From Vanilla planifolia (taxonomy: Eukaryota > Streptophyta > Magnoliopsida > Asparagales > Orchidaceae): a stretch of 64,000 bases of DNA. The stretch covers positions 27,863,333-27,927,332 of the forward strand of contig CM043875.1 in assembly GCA_023846275.1 (NCBI GenBank), read 5' to 3'. Made by a program: the position numbers and the translations under genes. How positions within the stretch are numbered: position 1 is the first letter of the stretch; each line of letters begins with the position of its first letter. This document shows, piece by piece, positions 39,365 through 52,200 of this stretch. The notes below the pieces were generated by a model. That model did not search any database, had not been told where the DNA came from, and was given only the letters and a program-made list of their open reading frames with translations.

Positions 39365-39399
39365 AGCCCAGGGCTTAGGTCTATCAAAGGTCAGGGTTT
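39365..39399 (-). promoter_or_regulatory. Telo-box and site II promoter pair (minus strand)
   Basis: Read on the minus strand, TAAACCCTGA (telo-box core AAACCCT, 39393-39399) is followed 22 bases later by the site II motif TGGGCT (39365-39370). In plants this pair marks promoters of ribosomal-protein and ribosome-biogenesis genes. The nearest minus-strand gene of that class here is the Utp12-domain gene, about 15 kb downstream. Confidence 0.5.
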
Positions 39400-39419
39400 A
39401 GATTTGCTTTTCTATTTTA

Positions 39420-40850
39420 ATAAAATAAAATAAAAAATAGAAGGGAAAATTAACGGAATTCTGATGTCATATGAATAATGGCAAAAAAAATTTATCAACA
39501 CAGGCTTGATTCTAAATAGGTCACACCAGCAATTAATCATTACCTATATAAATCAAAGAATCTTATCCACCAAGTCAAAGGTTTATTTTATATAGATTTT
39601 TCATATATATCACAAAATACTTTTACATAATTGTGTGGGACTAAACTTAATATGAATAGTATCAAAATTATCTTACATTTATAAATGATTTGTTTATAAT
39701 ATGAACATTTTTATTTAAAACATCAAGTTGAAAGTTAGTAATATATAAGAAAATAAATTTTAAAAAATAATAACTGAGAAAATTTTAAATCAATCACATG
39801 TAATAAAGGAAATCACTTGGTATAATTAGTATCATTGATCAAAATAATCTTAATAATCCAAAAACTAGAAATATCTCACATTATGGTATGGGATGTTGTC
39901 AACGTCTTGTGATGCTAAACTTAAGTTGTGATGCATTATATAATAGTTGATCCATGGAATATGAATCTCGAGAAAATGTTTGTTGTCAACTAAATCAAAA
40001 AAGTGTCTATATGCAACTACTAATGTCAAGAAAGAAATACGTCACTATTTGAGTGTAAGAACTACTACCATCAGTGATCTCACTCTTGAGAAGTTTGAGT
40101 TTACACGAATGAGTGCATCGTCTAAGTTTGGACTAGAGAGTTAGATTTGTTTATTATAAAGCTACCAAATGCTCCAAAACCAACTCCCTCATTATTATGT
40201 GGAACCCATCTTTATTGAATATAAGTTCTAACTATAATATATCTCCCTAACGCTTATGTTGCGTTACAACTCTATTGTCCTTGATCACTAAGTTAGGGTA
40301 TACTCACCACAATACTCACCTTAAAAAGCCATGACTCTAAGTAAATGAATTGAAACCACTAATATTTGCCTAATGTTCTCTCTCACTTCTTATATGGGAT
40401 TAACAAAAATATAAATGCAATATCACTCATAAAAGGAGGAATAAGCTTTATGAGGAACTGTTAGCAGCTCCTCGCCATAATAAAATTAAGCAATCAAAAG
40501 GCATAGTTATGGAACTCATTCTTAACCAAGAATTGTAAAGCAATATATTTAGTTTAATTCTCTCCTCGTTTTGGAATTTAATGGATCAATTTTCTCAACA
40601 AACTCACATTGGTCACTACACACCCTCATATATGTTCACAATGAGCAAGATGATCTTCAATTACCTTTAAATATATTATAATATATTATAATTATATTTT
40701 TATAAAGTCAAAATATGCATTTGTAATGGATGTGCCATGAGTGGAATGGAAATTAATGTAAAAAGGTTTATAATAAAAGTTATAATAAAGGTGTTTTATA
40801 CTTAATTATTATTCAACTACAAGCAACAAAAAGAAAATCATAAATCTAAG
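39420..40850. other. AT-rich DNA, no gene seen
   Basis: No coding frame, RNA gene or element end recognised. Confidence 0.5.
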
Positions 40851-41423
40851 GCAAAACAATTTTTTCTCAATTTGCAAAACATCCTAAATTTCTTAATTTT
40901 GTAGTTGATTAGATTTGACTTGCAAAACCAATCTAACTCAAACAACAAAAAAATGAGAGTTGGAATGAATAAAATATAAAAAAATAACACATCAACTCAA
41001 CAAGAGCATAAGGAATGATAACTAAACACCACCTCAAACTTTCCACAATCAAGTTTTCTTCATGTTAGGTTGCAATTTGAAGCAAAAAGTATAACAAAGC
41101 TAAAAACAATTCAAGGGAGATCATACCTTGCTTGATTTTCTCTTGCCCAATAGCTCCAAACTATTTAAAACGAATCCAACAAGTTTTCCAAAAAATCCTT
41201 CACTATTGTAGCTCACACCTACTTTGCTCCCTCTCTATTTTCCCTTGAATAGCAACTTACACCTTACTTTGGTTTGCTTTAGACACCATAATAGCTCCTA
41301 CATGCTTCTTAGTTGCTTAACTTCAACATACCAACACCCTTCTTCCCCTCCTAACTTTGTTGAAAACTATAATAGCACTTTATTATTGTATTATTAGTTA
41401 AAAATAACTAGTGGGGCATGACA
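40851..41423. mobile_element. LTR-like remnant with terminal motif at 41423
   Basis: The right end GTGGGGCATGACA (41411-41423) is the reverse complement of TGTCATGCCCCAC, close to the head TGTCAAGCCCCCAC of the two LTRs at 49033 and 63756. The sequence to the left (CTTGCTTGATTTTCTCTTGC and following) is LTR-like in composition. Either it is a minus-strand copy or its plus-strand 3' end has a TGACA terminus. The left end was not found, and the start given is arbitrary. Confidence 0.35.
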
Positions 41424-44116
41424 GGTGTTCTCCATTTGTTGTTGAAATCTAATTGTTCTATTTGTCTTTTTACTCACTTTAATCATATATTCACGACAAC
41501 GATCAAGTTGTTATATACACTTGCTCTATCCTTTTTTCATGCTCATCCTCCTCTGTTACATAGGGAAACTATATTTTGAGTCAAAAAATCATAAGAGAAA
41601 AGAATAATAGTCATAAAACTTCATGTCATGACTTATTATAATAAGGAACTATAGATTAAAGCAACTTGATAAACTATTTTGCTAAAAATAAAAGATTCAT
41701 TAAAAAGGATGAAAGTTCTTACAAAGATGAGGCGGTAAGAACACAATGTACAATGTCATTTTTCCCATTAGCTCAATGCTGTCATTGCCAATCATTTTTG
41801 TCATCCTTTGAAAAAGATAAATTCTCCTTCTATGTTGTCCTACTATTATTATGACATATTAAAAATTTAATTATAAAATACTCATATATTTGTACAATTA
41901 ATATATGTATTTGTTGTGTTTAGAATTATCTTTTAGAAACTTTCGAGTTTTATTGTATCTTAAAATGCCTAACAAGATATCATTAGCTAGAATGATTCTT
42001 TCAAAATAATAGAGAGAAGATCTCACTATGAAGAATTTATTAATATATAATTCATAAATTTTTAGCACCATTTGAAATTTTAGAATTATTTAAAAGATAA
42101 ATATGCCTTTGATTATTAAATATTTTCATTAAATAAAAAGGATTTTATATAAACCTTCCTAATCTCCTTCAATAAAGAGAAAGCTACTAAAGAGATATTT
42201 GAGAGAGAGAGAGAGAGAGGAAGAGAGCAATTGGAGGTTTGCAAGAAGCCATTGTAAGCAAAAGATGCAACTAAAGCTTTACTCATGAGAGAGAAAAGTA
42301 CTCAAGGAAAAGCATGAACTAATTTATAGTAAAGGATGGAGTTAAAGTATAATTTTATTTAAGATTTTTCTTCTTTAGGATGCTTGTGAATCTCATTTAG
42401 GTTGAATTTGTTCAGTCATGACTTATCGTAAGTGTCTCACATTATAACATTCCAAAGTGAAAGATAACTAATTAAATAATATTTTAAGGATTTTGAATTA
42501 GTGAACGCTCAAATTAAACACAAAATTGGATCTTATGGTTGATCAGAGATCTCATAAAATTAAAAAACTTTTAATATCCTATATATAATGAAATTAAAAT
42601 TTATAATCATTTTGATTTATATAATTTTTAAAATTAAAATGTTTTTCTCATAAAATTGACATGATATCTCAAAAGAGAGATGAATTGAGAAACTAGGTAC
42701 ACAAATTTTGGAGATGTTTGTAGAACTAAGTCAGTGAAAATATAAATTTTTTAGGAGTTAAAAATAAAGAAATTAGGAATTTATTTAGAAAATTTGAAAA
42801 TTTTTAAAAATTCATAAAAAATATATAAATGAATTAAAAAATAATATGAGAAACTAGGTACACAAATTCATTCTTGATTTTGTGCCCTCTTACATTGTTT
42901 AATTTTTTATTTTGATATTCATGCTTGTGTTGAAAACTTGTGGGTTGGAATAAACATTTAGCTTCTCAAATCTTTTGAATTATTTTAAAAAGGAGTAGAA
43001 AAATGTGCTAGAGTTAAGTGGAAGCTTATATGCAAGGTGAGATAATTCAGATATATTCAACAACAACAAAGTTTATGATAACTTACATTTGATTGTATTG
43101 CTTTTATATGCATATAAAATTTCAACTTGAGATGAGTTTAGCATTAGCTTTATCAACATCAATTAAGGAAATTATTAACCACATACCCTTTGAGCTTTTT
43201 TTAATGATAATAAAACCATATTTTTGTGTATAATAATGGGTTATTGTGAGAATAATATACAAGTTTAAGTTGTGAGAATAGATGTTGATGACTTATTAAG
43301 GATAACTAAATTTTCACAAGAAGAAGCCAATTGATCTTGGCTCTTGATGGAATGGCATCCATCTTGAGTTCATCATCACTTTCTTTAATGTGGTAGATCG
43401 TCAAAACTTAGACCAAATATCATATGGTGAGTGTTTAGGGTCACATGCTTATTTATATCCTTATGCATTTTTCTCAAATATGTCCATCTTAGTTCATATC
43501 TTTTTTATGAGTTTGCATAAGAGAATAAGTTAATTTGATTTATATTTCAAATAAAATACATTACAAGTGTTAGTTTTTACATATCACTCAATTATAGATC
43601 AAAATAAAAGTAAAACAGGTGTCAAAAGACACAAGACATACTAATCATACCTTGTAATATGATTTTCATACAACATTACTAGTTCTTTCAATTAATTAGA
43701 CAAAGAATTGAAGAATGTAAACAAAGATTTATATAGAGTTGCAAAGTTGTTCATATAATACAATATTTACCAACTTATGATGATACACTCATTGAGTTTA
43801 TCAATTTACTTGAGAGATAATGAACATTTAAAATTTATACAATATTATGTTCTACATTATATAAGTATGATCTTATTTAATAGAGTGAGTAGTTTATAAT
43901 TGAAAGCACTTTATTTAGTAAGATATTTATTTATTATATAGTATAATGTGTTATAAACACACCAAGTTAAGGGATAAAAGGTTAAAAGTGGTTTCATACA
44001 ATATGATGATGATCTTATTCTCAACAAAAAAAACTTATATAAATCTAAGTGAGAAAATAATCAATGTGCTTTATACGATAAGATTCTGATCATCATAAGG
44101 TGTGATGTTTATCCTA
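41424..44116. other. AT-rich DNA, no gene seen
   Basis: No gene is supported. A short (GA)n run is at about 42200-42219. The sentence GAGAAACTAGGTACACAAAT occurs twice (about 42688 and 42848), a 160-bp-spaced local repeat in a stretch that resembles U5-like AT-rich LTR sequence. Confidence 0.5.
42680..42880. repeat. Local direct repeat, 20 bp, spacing 160 bp
   Basis: GAGAAACTAGGTACACAAAT occurs near 42688 and again near 42848, followed by unrelated sequence. It is probably internal duplication within an old element. Confidence 0.7.
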
Positions 44117-45574
44117 TGTAGCAACCCTCACCCATCATTCTTGAGTTAGTTCTATGTCATCTAATTTTTTTCTTATCTTTTCGATTTTCCAAAACTATTT
44201 TTTTTATAAATAAACCCATGGCAAACTCATTTCAAAGCCCATTTTATTAGCAAGTTTGAAAATCATTTTAAATCACAGTGAAAATGATAAAAACCATTAT
44301 CATTTAAAAAAATCACAATGAAAGCAATATTTTAAAAAAATAAACACATTCATTTTAACATGAGTTATCACATCATAGAAAAAAAAACTAAAACAAGCAC
44401 TACATCTTGCTCAATTATAACTAATCAATGCTAATGAAATGTAAAAGATCTATTGCAATGATTTATATAATATGATAAAAAGGAGCACATCTATTAAGTA
44501 AAATGGTATGTGCTTAATACTCATCCAAAGTCCTATGTTATGCATTAATTTGACTTAGAATATTATGTCATAAAATAGGTCAAGCTAATCATTATTAGTC
44601 AGTGACAAAGCTATGTTACATGAATGCAGACAAATATTATTGGATTATATTACTTATTGAATTTATTTAACATGTGACATAATCTAAATATATTCTTTAC
44701 ATACTTGTTACAAAACTTTTGTCATTGAACCAATGATGATTGGTTTAACTTATTTTTCTGGCCAAATGTTTCACAAATATGAAACTAAGAATCTTTCTGA
44801 TTCATTCTTTGAAGATCGAGTGTTTGCCTTCTTAATTTTATTGCCCTCATGTGAAGAGACATCCCTTTCACTTTTATTTCAATTCAAGGGTAACAAAGTT
44901 AAGAAGACAAACACTAACTTCCAAATCTCTTATTTTAATTCATGAAAAATTTAGATTTTTGTGAGCTTTATATCATTAGTCTCCTAATAGTTTTTACATT
45001 TATAATACTCTATAAATCCTCTTTGACATTTAATTTTTTGGCCATCACACTTTCTTTTTGAATCAAGAAAAGTTTATTAAACTTGTCTCATAAGTTCTAA
45101 GACCTAATAAAATTTCATAATTTTTTAGTCTATCTAATGATTTTACTATTTTTTTTATTTTTTGAAAATTTTTAATTAAATTCCTATAAATTATAATTCC
45201 TAAATAATTGACACTCTCACCAATTTGGTGTCATTAACTTTTTAATATATTTTACACCTAATTTCTCAACTTACCTCCTAAATGTCATACCTCTTTTCAA
45301 ATTTATAAGATTTTTTTAAAAAAAAATTATAATTTTTTAAAAATTTTAAAAAGATATCTAAAAATATAAATAATTAAAAAATAAATTCGAACTCATTTTT
45401 TATATTTTTTATGCCACAATTCCTCACTTCTTAAGATCATCAATCAACCTTAAGATAATTATTTTTTGTTAATTTCACCACTAAAAATTTTAAAATTTTT
45501 AAATATTTATTAGACTAAATAAATGGTATAAAATGACACTAAACTAAATAAAAGGGTTAAAAAACTTCGTACTA
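44117..45574 (+). mobile_element. Possible LTR start and decayed LTR-like DNA
   Basis: TGTAGCAACCCTCACCC at 44117 resembles plant Gypsy LTR heads of the TGT-NN-AA/CCCT type. The following 1.4 kb has the AT-rich, T-run-rich texture of such LTRs, and a segment at 45340-45500 (AAAAATATAAATAATTAAAA, then ATCATCAATCAAC) recurs at 56905-57000. No target duplication was matched, so element limits are uncertain. Confidence 0.35.
45340..45540. repeat. Dispersed repeat, copy 1 (second copy 56890-57060)
   Basis: Both copies carry AAAAATATAAATAATTAAAA followed by a T-rich stretch, then ATCATCAATCAAC, then a TAAATTTTAAAATTTTAAAT-like segment. Order and orientation are the same. Confidence 0.6.
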
Positions 45575-45800
45575 TATGATATTTCCTATCGTACATATGC
45601 GATTAAGATTAACTAAAATATTATACATTAAGTGATACAATCAAAACATATTGTATAGTATGATATATTTTTATCATATAATATGATCATGTTTAAGTAT
45701 GCACAAAGAGTAGGTCTAAGAACTGAAGGATTAGATAACTAGTTGTTTGTGTGACACAGGATTATACAATCACACTGATTATATAGTATAAAAGAAAGTA
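45575..45800. repeat. GTATGAT-word block 1
   Basis: Related words crowd together: GTACTATATGATATTT, ATCGTACATATGCGAT, TTGTATAGTATGATATAT, TATCATATAATATGATCATG and ATTATATAGTATAAAAG. Irregular spacing and strong divergence suggest an old tandem array. The same word set appears in blocks near 47.0, 58.5 and 62.2 kb. Confidence 0.45.
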
Positions 45801-47009
45801 AAAAACATGCAATGACTAGTTAATCTATTTGAAAATCATGATTTAGCAATTCAAAGCCATTGTAATAGCCTTAAGAGGATTATTAATTATTAATCAATAA
45901 GAATATGAGTTACAAATAATTAAAGTAAGGCTAATGATAATGCTTTGACATATTGAGAAAATGAGGTGCATGCTACATTTAAGCTATATTTTGTTCACCT
46001 CCATTAAGGTTTCATGTTGTAGTTAATAAAGAGTTTCAACATTAAATTCTTGCATTTCCATATTTCTTTATTTTTTTATTAGATATCAAAGTTTCATATT
46101 TAATTATAGCTAATTAGTGCCACTTGAACTTTTGCATTTGGTTATAAGATATTATACAAATTACATTGTAAAAAGTGTTAATTTAGTTTCTTGTTATTTA
46201 AATCTTTGTCATTGTATTATGCCTATTATAAGCCACTTCTTTTGTAGCTTTTTTAGGTTATGCATTGATCTTTGTGGATCTTGGTTTTGTAAGAGTGTTT
46301 AAGGTTTTTACCATTTTGAAAAAAAATGGTTGGTGTTAGTGTAAGTTTGGTCTTTTGTAGCCAAGAGTGAATGTAAGCCTTTTGCATGTTTGGTCAAACA
46401 ATCTAAAAATTCTAAATTCTTTCATTGTTGTAAGATAACATAAATTCCTTTAAATGTGATCAAGAATTTCCTTGATATTTAGAGTAACATTATTCTCATG
46501 ATTATAAACCTTGCTTATACTTTACTTGTTATTAAATTTTAAATAATTCACTCCCAACTTGTGAGATAGTTGGACTTTTAAAAATGTGGTAGTGGTAACT
46601 AGCAAAAGCCTATTAATGTCACCAACATTTGAAGTTTCTTAAGATTAATAGGATATTATTTAAATTTTGTTAATAGTTCTCTCAAATTATTATACCTTTG
46701 ATAAAGCTCACACAAAAGGTGGTTTAATTTAATTGCATTTAAATGTACAAGAATCATTTTAAAAGCTTGCATCATCAAACATTTCACAATAATAGTAAAG
46801 AATATTTAACAACTTATTACATCAACATTAATTGGTTTGTATTTTTAACAGCTCTAAGATTCTACTTTCATTACTTTTTCTTTCTTTTTATTGATTCTCC
46901 TCATTCTCTACAAAAATTTATATTGATACTTATCAATAAAAATATAATTTTTATTATGAAAGTATTTTTTAAATTATCCTTAATAAACTATCCTCTTTTT
47001 TATTACTAT
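45801..47009. other. AT-rich DNA, no gene seen
   Basis: No gene is supported. The 93-codon frame at 46743-47024 is rich in Tyr, Phe, Ile and Asn and typical of random T-rich DNA. Confidence 0.5.
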
Positions 47010-47770
47010 CATTATATCTTATAGTATGATAGAACTTGTCATACTATATAGTCAAGGCTTTGCGATGGTTAAGTCATTGCGTTATTATGATCGTACAGTC
47101 TAATAGCATTATTATACTAATATGTCTTAAGATTAATAGTTCATATTAGAGATCAGATAGATAAACTATAGTAAATTTATTCATCAAATAATTATACTGG
47201 TTTAGCTTCTATTTGGTATTAAATACATCTTATGGTATGATATCACATATCTTACTATTAGCTCATGCATGATGTTAGTCGAACAATGAATCACACAATT
47301 GATCTTTGTTAAGTTATCATGAAACATGACGTACAAGGCCAATCCATGTTTCATACTTGTCTGATCCATCATTTAGTGCACAATACCATTCCTTAATTAT
47401 ATCAGTTGTTTTACCTTCTATACTTGTATGATAAGTGATATTTTTATACAATAAATTAACCTTTATCATAATTTTCTGATATCATGGTCGTACAAGGATG
47501 ATTTAGGATCCATGCAATAATGTATACCAATTTGATATATGTATGTCGTACTAGTACAACACATACTCATACATGTATATATTGTCAGATGAGTAATTGA
47601 ATAAGGTAGTATCTTGATTAAGAAGTATAAAGCATATTGTACTATATGTTTTTTTTAATTTTGTATTAGTATGATAATAACATCCACTTATGTGCAAAAC
47701 TAATATGATCATTATGTTGTACAACCTGAGTTGTTAAAACAGACATGTTGCACTATCATATTAGGATAAT
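47010..47770. repeat. GTATGAT-word block 2
   Basis: About 750 bp with a dozen or more related words, including TATAGTATGATAG, TCATACTATATAGTC, TATGATCGTACAGTC, TATGGTATGATATCAC, TTGTATGATAAGTG, ATGGTCGTACAAGG, ATTGTACTATATG and GTTGTACAACCTG. Both orientations occur, so local foldback is likely. Confidence 0.5.
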
Positions 47771-49027
47771 AAATTAATCACACCAATACGATTTCTAGCT
47801 GTCTTCCTTTTCACACTTAGGATAAAAAGTTACACAACACCTATTATAATGGTCAAATTAGTACAATCCAATCAATTATCTTATATGAACATTAATGTCA
47901 CAAACTATAATAGCCTCTACCCTTTTCAACTTTTTATTAGAACTCATCTGTGGCCCTTATTAACATTTAAATTAATTTATACATGCTTTGAAGAGATGGT
48001 TTGAGTATCATCCATACCTTTTCATGTTATATATGCAAAATAAAGTTGAAATCTTTTTCTTTTCTATAAGCTTTTTTTATCTTTGATCAATCTCTTTGTT
48101 TTTCACAATGGACAATGTTACTTTCCTTTCTTTTTCTTTGACTCTCCTCTCTCTCTCTTAAAGTTTCCAAAATACAATAATTCAATCTCAAGGAAAGGCT
48201 TCTCTTTTGTATCCTTTGATGTGATAAACACAATACCAAGCTAATTAATACTAATGTATTGTTATGCTTAGTATTATATCAATTCAATCTTAAGATGTTA
48301 TTATAGTAATTAGGTTTACTAAAACAAGGATTGTAGCATCTAAAGTTTATGGAGATTGAAAGCTCGACAAGTTAATTTTGGAGCCAACGATCAAGCTCTT
48401 TCTAGAGTGACTAATCTACAAAGAATTTATATTCTTAATCATCTATATGATTAATATGTTAAATATTTTTTCTTTACAATTGTGCACTTAAGATCATAAT
48501 CATTGTTTATGTATTTTTTAGTTAATGTTTGGTGATAAGGAATATACATTATGTGTGTTATATTTGAGTTTGAAAATTATTTTTTTTAAGTTTAAATTTT
48601 AAACAAAATTATTTTAATATAAAAAAATTAGCATAAGCACCCACAACTTAACTAAGCCCAAAGGCTCCAGTCAAGTGGTCAAAAGAGCTAAGCATTAGGC
48701 TTTGAGGATTTATGGGTTTGGAGACCAACTAAAATCGAGTAAGCTTAGGCCTGATCTCGATCAAGGAACAATCCTATAATGCTTCGATTAAATTGAGTCG
48801 AGGCATCTCTTTTGAACCCATCTTAAGCTTATTGAGTTGAGTTGGACTCAAAATGGTTAAGTATATATTGATTCCAATGTGCAAACTAACGTGCAAGGGT
48901 ATTGATCTTCGAAGGAACAAAGGGATAGCCAACCCTAATGTTTCTACTGGAAACATAAATGCACAAAACTACTTAAAAATAATAAAGTTCATAATCTTTT
49001 TGGTAATATGAGACTAAAGTGATCACT
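47771..49027. other. Intergenic DNA, no gene seen
   Basis: No supported gene or element end. A GC-richer part at 48640-48930 has a 60-codon minus-strand frame without a recognisable domain. Confidence 0.5.
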
Positions 49028-49593
49028 ATTATTGTCAAGCCCCCACTCACATTAGGTACCACTACATAACAAAATTTACATCAGAATCGCCAAATACAAC
49101 GTCTAAGTGAAAACAAAGAACCAAAACCCAAGGTGAGGACCCGACGATGAGACAAACACCAACTTCAAAATCAAAAGTATATAAACAAGAACATGTTTTT
49201 AAACATTTAATCACACCAAGCCCCCCTTTTCTTATTTATCTAGTGAAAAAGGCTCTCCTATAACAGCACCTTTCCCAGCTCTCGGTGCAGTGGTAGTATG
49301 ACCTGTGATGTAAGCACTAATGAGATTTATAAATCTCAATAGATAAATCCACATAGTTAACCCAATATAAATGAAAATACATACCATGAATAGTGCAGAT
49401 GAATCATATGCATAAAGCTCAAACCATACCAAATCTCATATATAATGTCAGATGAAAAAAAACCAAAAGAAATACCAGTTCCTTATAGATGTGTTATTAC
49501 CGGGCCCAATTCTCTTTGACACATTATCCTCTGGATCCAATCATCATCAATAAATGACCTCCATACGACATCCAACCAAACACATAACACTAG

Positions 49594-49841
49594 GCAGATA
49601 TCTGATCCGAAGTTCGATACCTTGCAACACATGCTGGGCCTAGTGCCACCAGGCACGTATGGTACCATAACCTGCAACATATGCTGGGCCTGGTGTAAAT
49701 CATCATGGAGTCATAGCACATAATACCAGACAGATATCTGATCCGAAGATCTATACCCTGCAACACACGCTGAGCCTGGTGTAGACACTAGGCAGATCTG
49801 ATCCGAAGATCGATACCCTGCAACACATACTGGGCCTAATG
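49594..49841. repeat. Tandem repeat inside the solo LTR
   Basis: Four diverged copies of a unit whose parts are CAGATATCTGATCCGAAG, ATCGATACCCTGCAACACAT and GCTGGGCCTGGTG: about 49594-49646, a partial copy at 49671-49695, 49731-49783 and 49788-49841. The first half contains the palindrome CAGATATCTG. Confidence 0.85.
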
Positions 49842-50416
49842 GTGAGGATAACGTTCTCTGGGAATCCCATTTTTATATTTGCCATTTTCCAACATCAATC
49901 CAAATAAGTATCCATATCAAAAGACCTTTCGTTCCATATCATTTCTTCCTTTTTTATTTCATTATCATACCATGTTATTTCTTCCTTTTTAGTTTTCATG
50001 CAAATGTATAAGTAGCAACCAAAGCACCATGTGATAGTAAAAAACAATGTAAAAACATATAATATTGTGCAACATCACAGGGTTAAGAATTTATCTATCT
50101 GGATTTGTGTATAATTTGTATTGCCCACTTCTTATTCTTCTTGATGTCCTACAAGCCCATAATACAAACATAATCAAGTTAAAATATACTTATTAGCCAA
50201 AAGTTGCTTTTTCTAAAAATTGTTCCCAAACAGTTAAAAATTCTACTTTCTAAAAGCTTTCCCAAACAGCTTTCCAAAATGCGTTTCCTAAAATTCCCAA
50301 AATTCCTTAATTTAGTTGTTGGGTTCTGTAGGCGCTGGATCGCCCGTGCCCGGCACACCCGGTTCAGCCGCGTGACCCGGTCCAAAAGCCTGGATCGGTT
50401 TCTGCTATATTTATTT

Positions 50417-50420
<4 letters not shown>

Positions 50421-50472
<52 letters not shown>
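50421..50472. repeat. (CT)26 microsatellite in the solo LTR
   Basis: Uninterrupted TC dinucleotides over 52 bases following a TATATTTATTTATAT run. This layout is like a core promoter with a pyrimidine-rich initiator, so it may mark the LTR's own transcription start. Confidence 0.95.
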
Positions 50473-50474
<2 letters not shown>

Positions 50475-51229
50475 GTATGTCTCGAGAAGCCGAAATATTT
50501 CGCCAGCAAACTCGAGATCTTCTGTATCTCTCACCGGCTAAATTTACCCCTCTCGGTCTCCGCCGCTCACCAGAAAACTAACACAACCCCGACGACAAAG
50601 CAAACAAATTCTTACCTTCGGTAATCTTTGCCGGCCATCACCGTCGCATGCCGGAACTCACGGAATCCTCGCCGGTAGTCACTATCAAGTGCCAAAACTC
50701 ACGAAATCCTCGTTGACTATTATTGTCGAGTGCCGGAACTATGCGAAGCAAGGCAGCAGCTTTCAAAAATCTTACCCTCGCAACTCCGGCAACCTCCTCG
50801 AAATCGGTATTCGCAGAAGTGCTTTTCAAACGCACCCTGCTTCGACTTTTATAACCGCGGTTGAAACCGATATGCCTCAGTTCTTGAACCACATTTTTGC
50901 ATATCACTCCTTCCAAATTTTTTATTTGCACATATATCATCCACCCGGAGAAATAAACCTGCGCCGAAATTCCTAAAATTGCATATATACCCATCGCAGC
51001 CAACAACTTTAAAATTACAAATATACCTTCCGCCAAAATGAATTGAATTATGCTGACATTTACAAAATTACAAATATATCCTCAATATTACAAATCTATC
51101 CAAATCTTTAAAAATTCATAATTTATTTCCTAGAACTCCAAAAATTACAAACTAAACACCATTGTACTCTTTTCAAAGAGCTATTTCTAAAAAAGATAAA
51201 ATAAAGGAAACTAATGTTGTTACAATTAT

Positions 51230-52200
51230 GGTGATGCATCTTTAGCTTCACTAAAAGTAACCTACATCGTTCGATTGCACAAATTTATGATCAAATGGTT
51301 GTGGTGTCTTCGACCTAGATGAACAGTATTGCATCTCTTCCAATCTTCCATTCATGAAGAGCAATTTGACAATCCAAATTTATAGAAATAATAAATATGA
51401 GTGATTTTATTCCAATCGTCCTTTATTTGATCATAATCGGACGGTTAATATATATTCTTCTTCTTCTTCATTTGTAGCAATGGCTGCCTTTTGGGAAATG
51501 TCGATTCAAGTCATTAAAAGGGTTATTTGGGCTTGTTTTTGATAGACTATAAATATAGGTCATTTAACAATATTTAAGATGATGAATGAACTTGAAAAAC
51601 TAGAGAAACATTTAAGAGAAGTCTAACCCAATAACATCATTTTCACAGCATGCTTATGAGAGCTAAAGGTTTTTTTGATCATTTTTTGTTTTTCTAGCTC
51701 TCTCCTCTTTATTCATTTTGTGTCATTTGATAACATTTACATCTATAGTTGTTGTATCACCCTTGTTTAAATAATTCAAAGATATAAGAGCATTGTATGT
51801 GCTAGTCTTGTAAAGCTCTCAAGTTTTCTTATAGGTGAATTTTTTGTGATTTTGGGTGTCTCATTGGAGCATCGAATTGTCCTTGACTTACACTTACTAG
51901 ATTCAACAAAAATGAGTGGTTAATGGAAGCCCAATTAGGCGATCAGAAGTGGATATAAACACAAGTTTTTGTCAAATAACTTAAAAATTTTTGTGCCTCT
52001 CTTGATTTGTAGTTATACAATTTTTTTCATTTCATCAAACAATATTCATAAAACAAAACTTGTTTTATTAAGCATAATAGTTTTTTAATTTAAAAAGTTT
52101 TTTGAAATTGAGAAGTTTTGTTAAAAGCATAATCTACCACCCTCTTCTTATGTATTGAATCTTATACAATTCATATCTTTATCCTTTAAGAGGATTAAAT
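51230..52200 (+). mobile_element. Decayed Copia-like LTR fragment
   Basis: A TATA-like CTATAAATATAGG is at about 51550, followed by a leader-like stretch. GTGGTTAATGGAAGCCCAA and GAAGTGGATATAAACACAAG then resemble the R/U5 of Maximus/SIRE-type Copia LTRs, and CTACCACCCTCTTCTTATG near 52135 resembles the usual U5 end. No primer-binding site or gag follows. The ends are approximate. Confidence 0.45.

Larger units (their letters stand above)
49033..51224 (+). mobile_element. Solo LTR (2,192 bp), target duplication ATTAT
   Basis: Begins TGTCAAGCCCCCAC at 49033 and ends GTTGTTACA at 51224. The 5-bp direct repeat ATTAT flanks it (49028-49032 and 51225-51229). The head is related to the sequence entering at 63756. 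Inside are a diverged 50-bp-type tandem repeat (49594-49841), a (CT)26 tract and GC-richer segments at 50330-50400 and 50480-50860. ORFs of 95-132 codons at 50204-51036 on both strands overlap these segments and show no retroviral domain. No internal region or second LTR is present, so it is a solo LTR, probably Gypsy-like by its TGTCA...TTACA ends. Confidence 0.88.

Noticed and set aside
50204..51036. ORFs of 125, 132 and 95 codons
   Set aside because: They lie inside the solo LTR, overlap the (CT)26 tract, and conflict between strands. No retroviral or cellular domain is visible.
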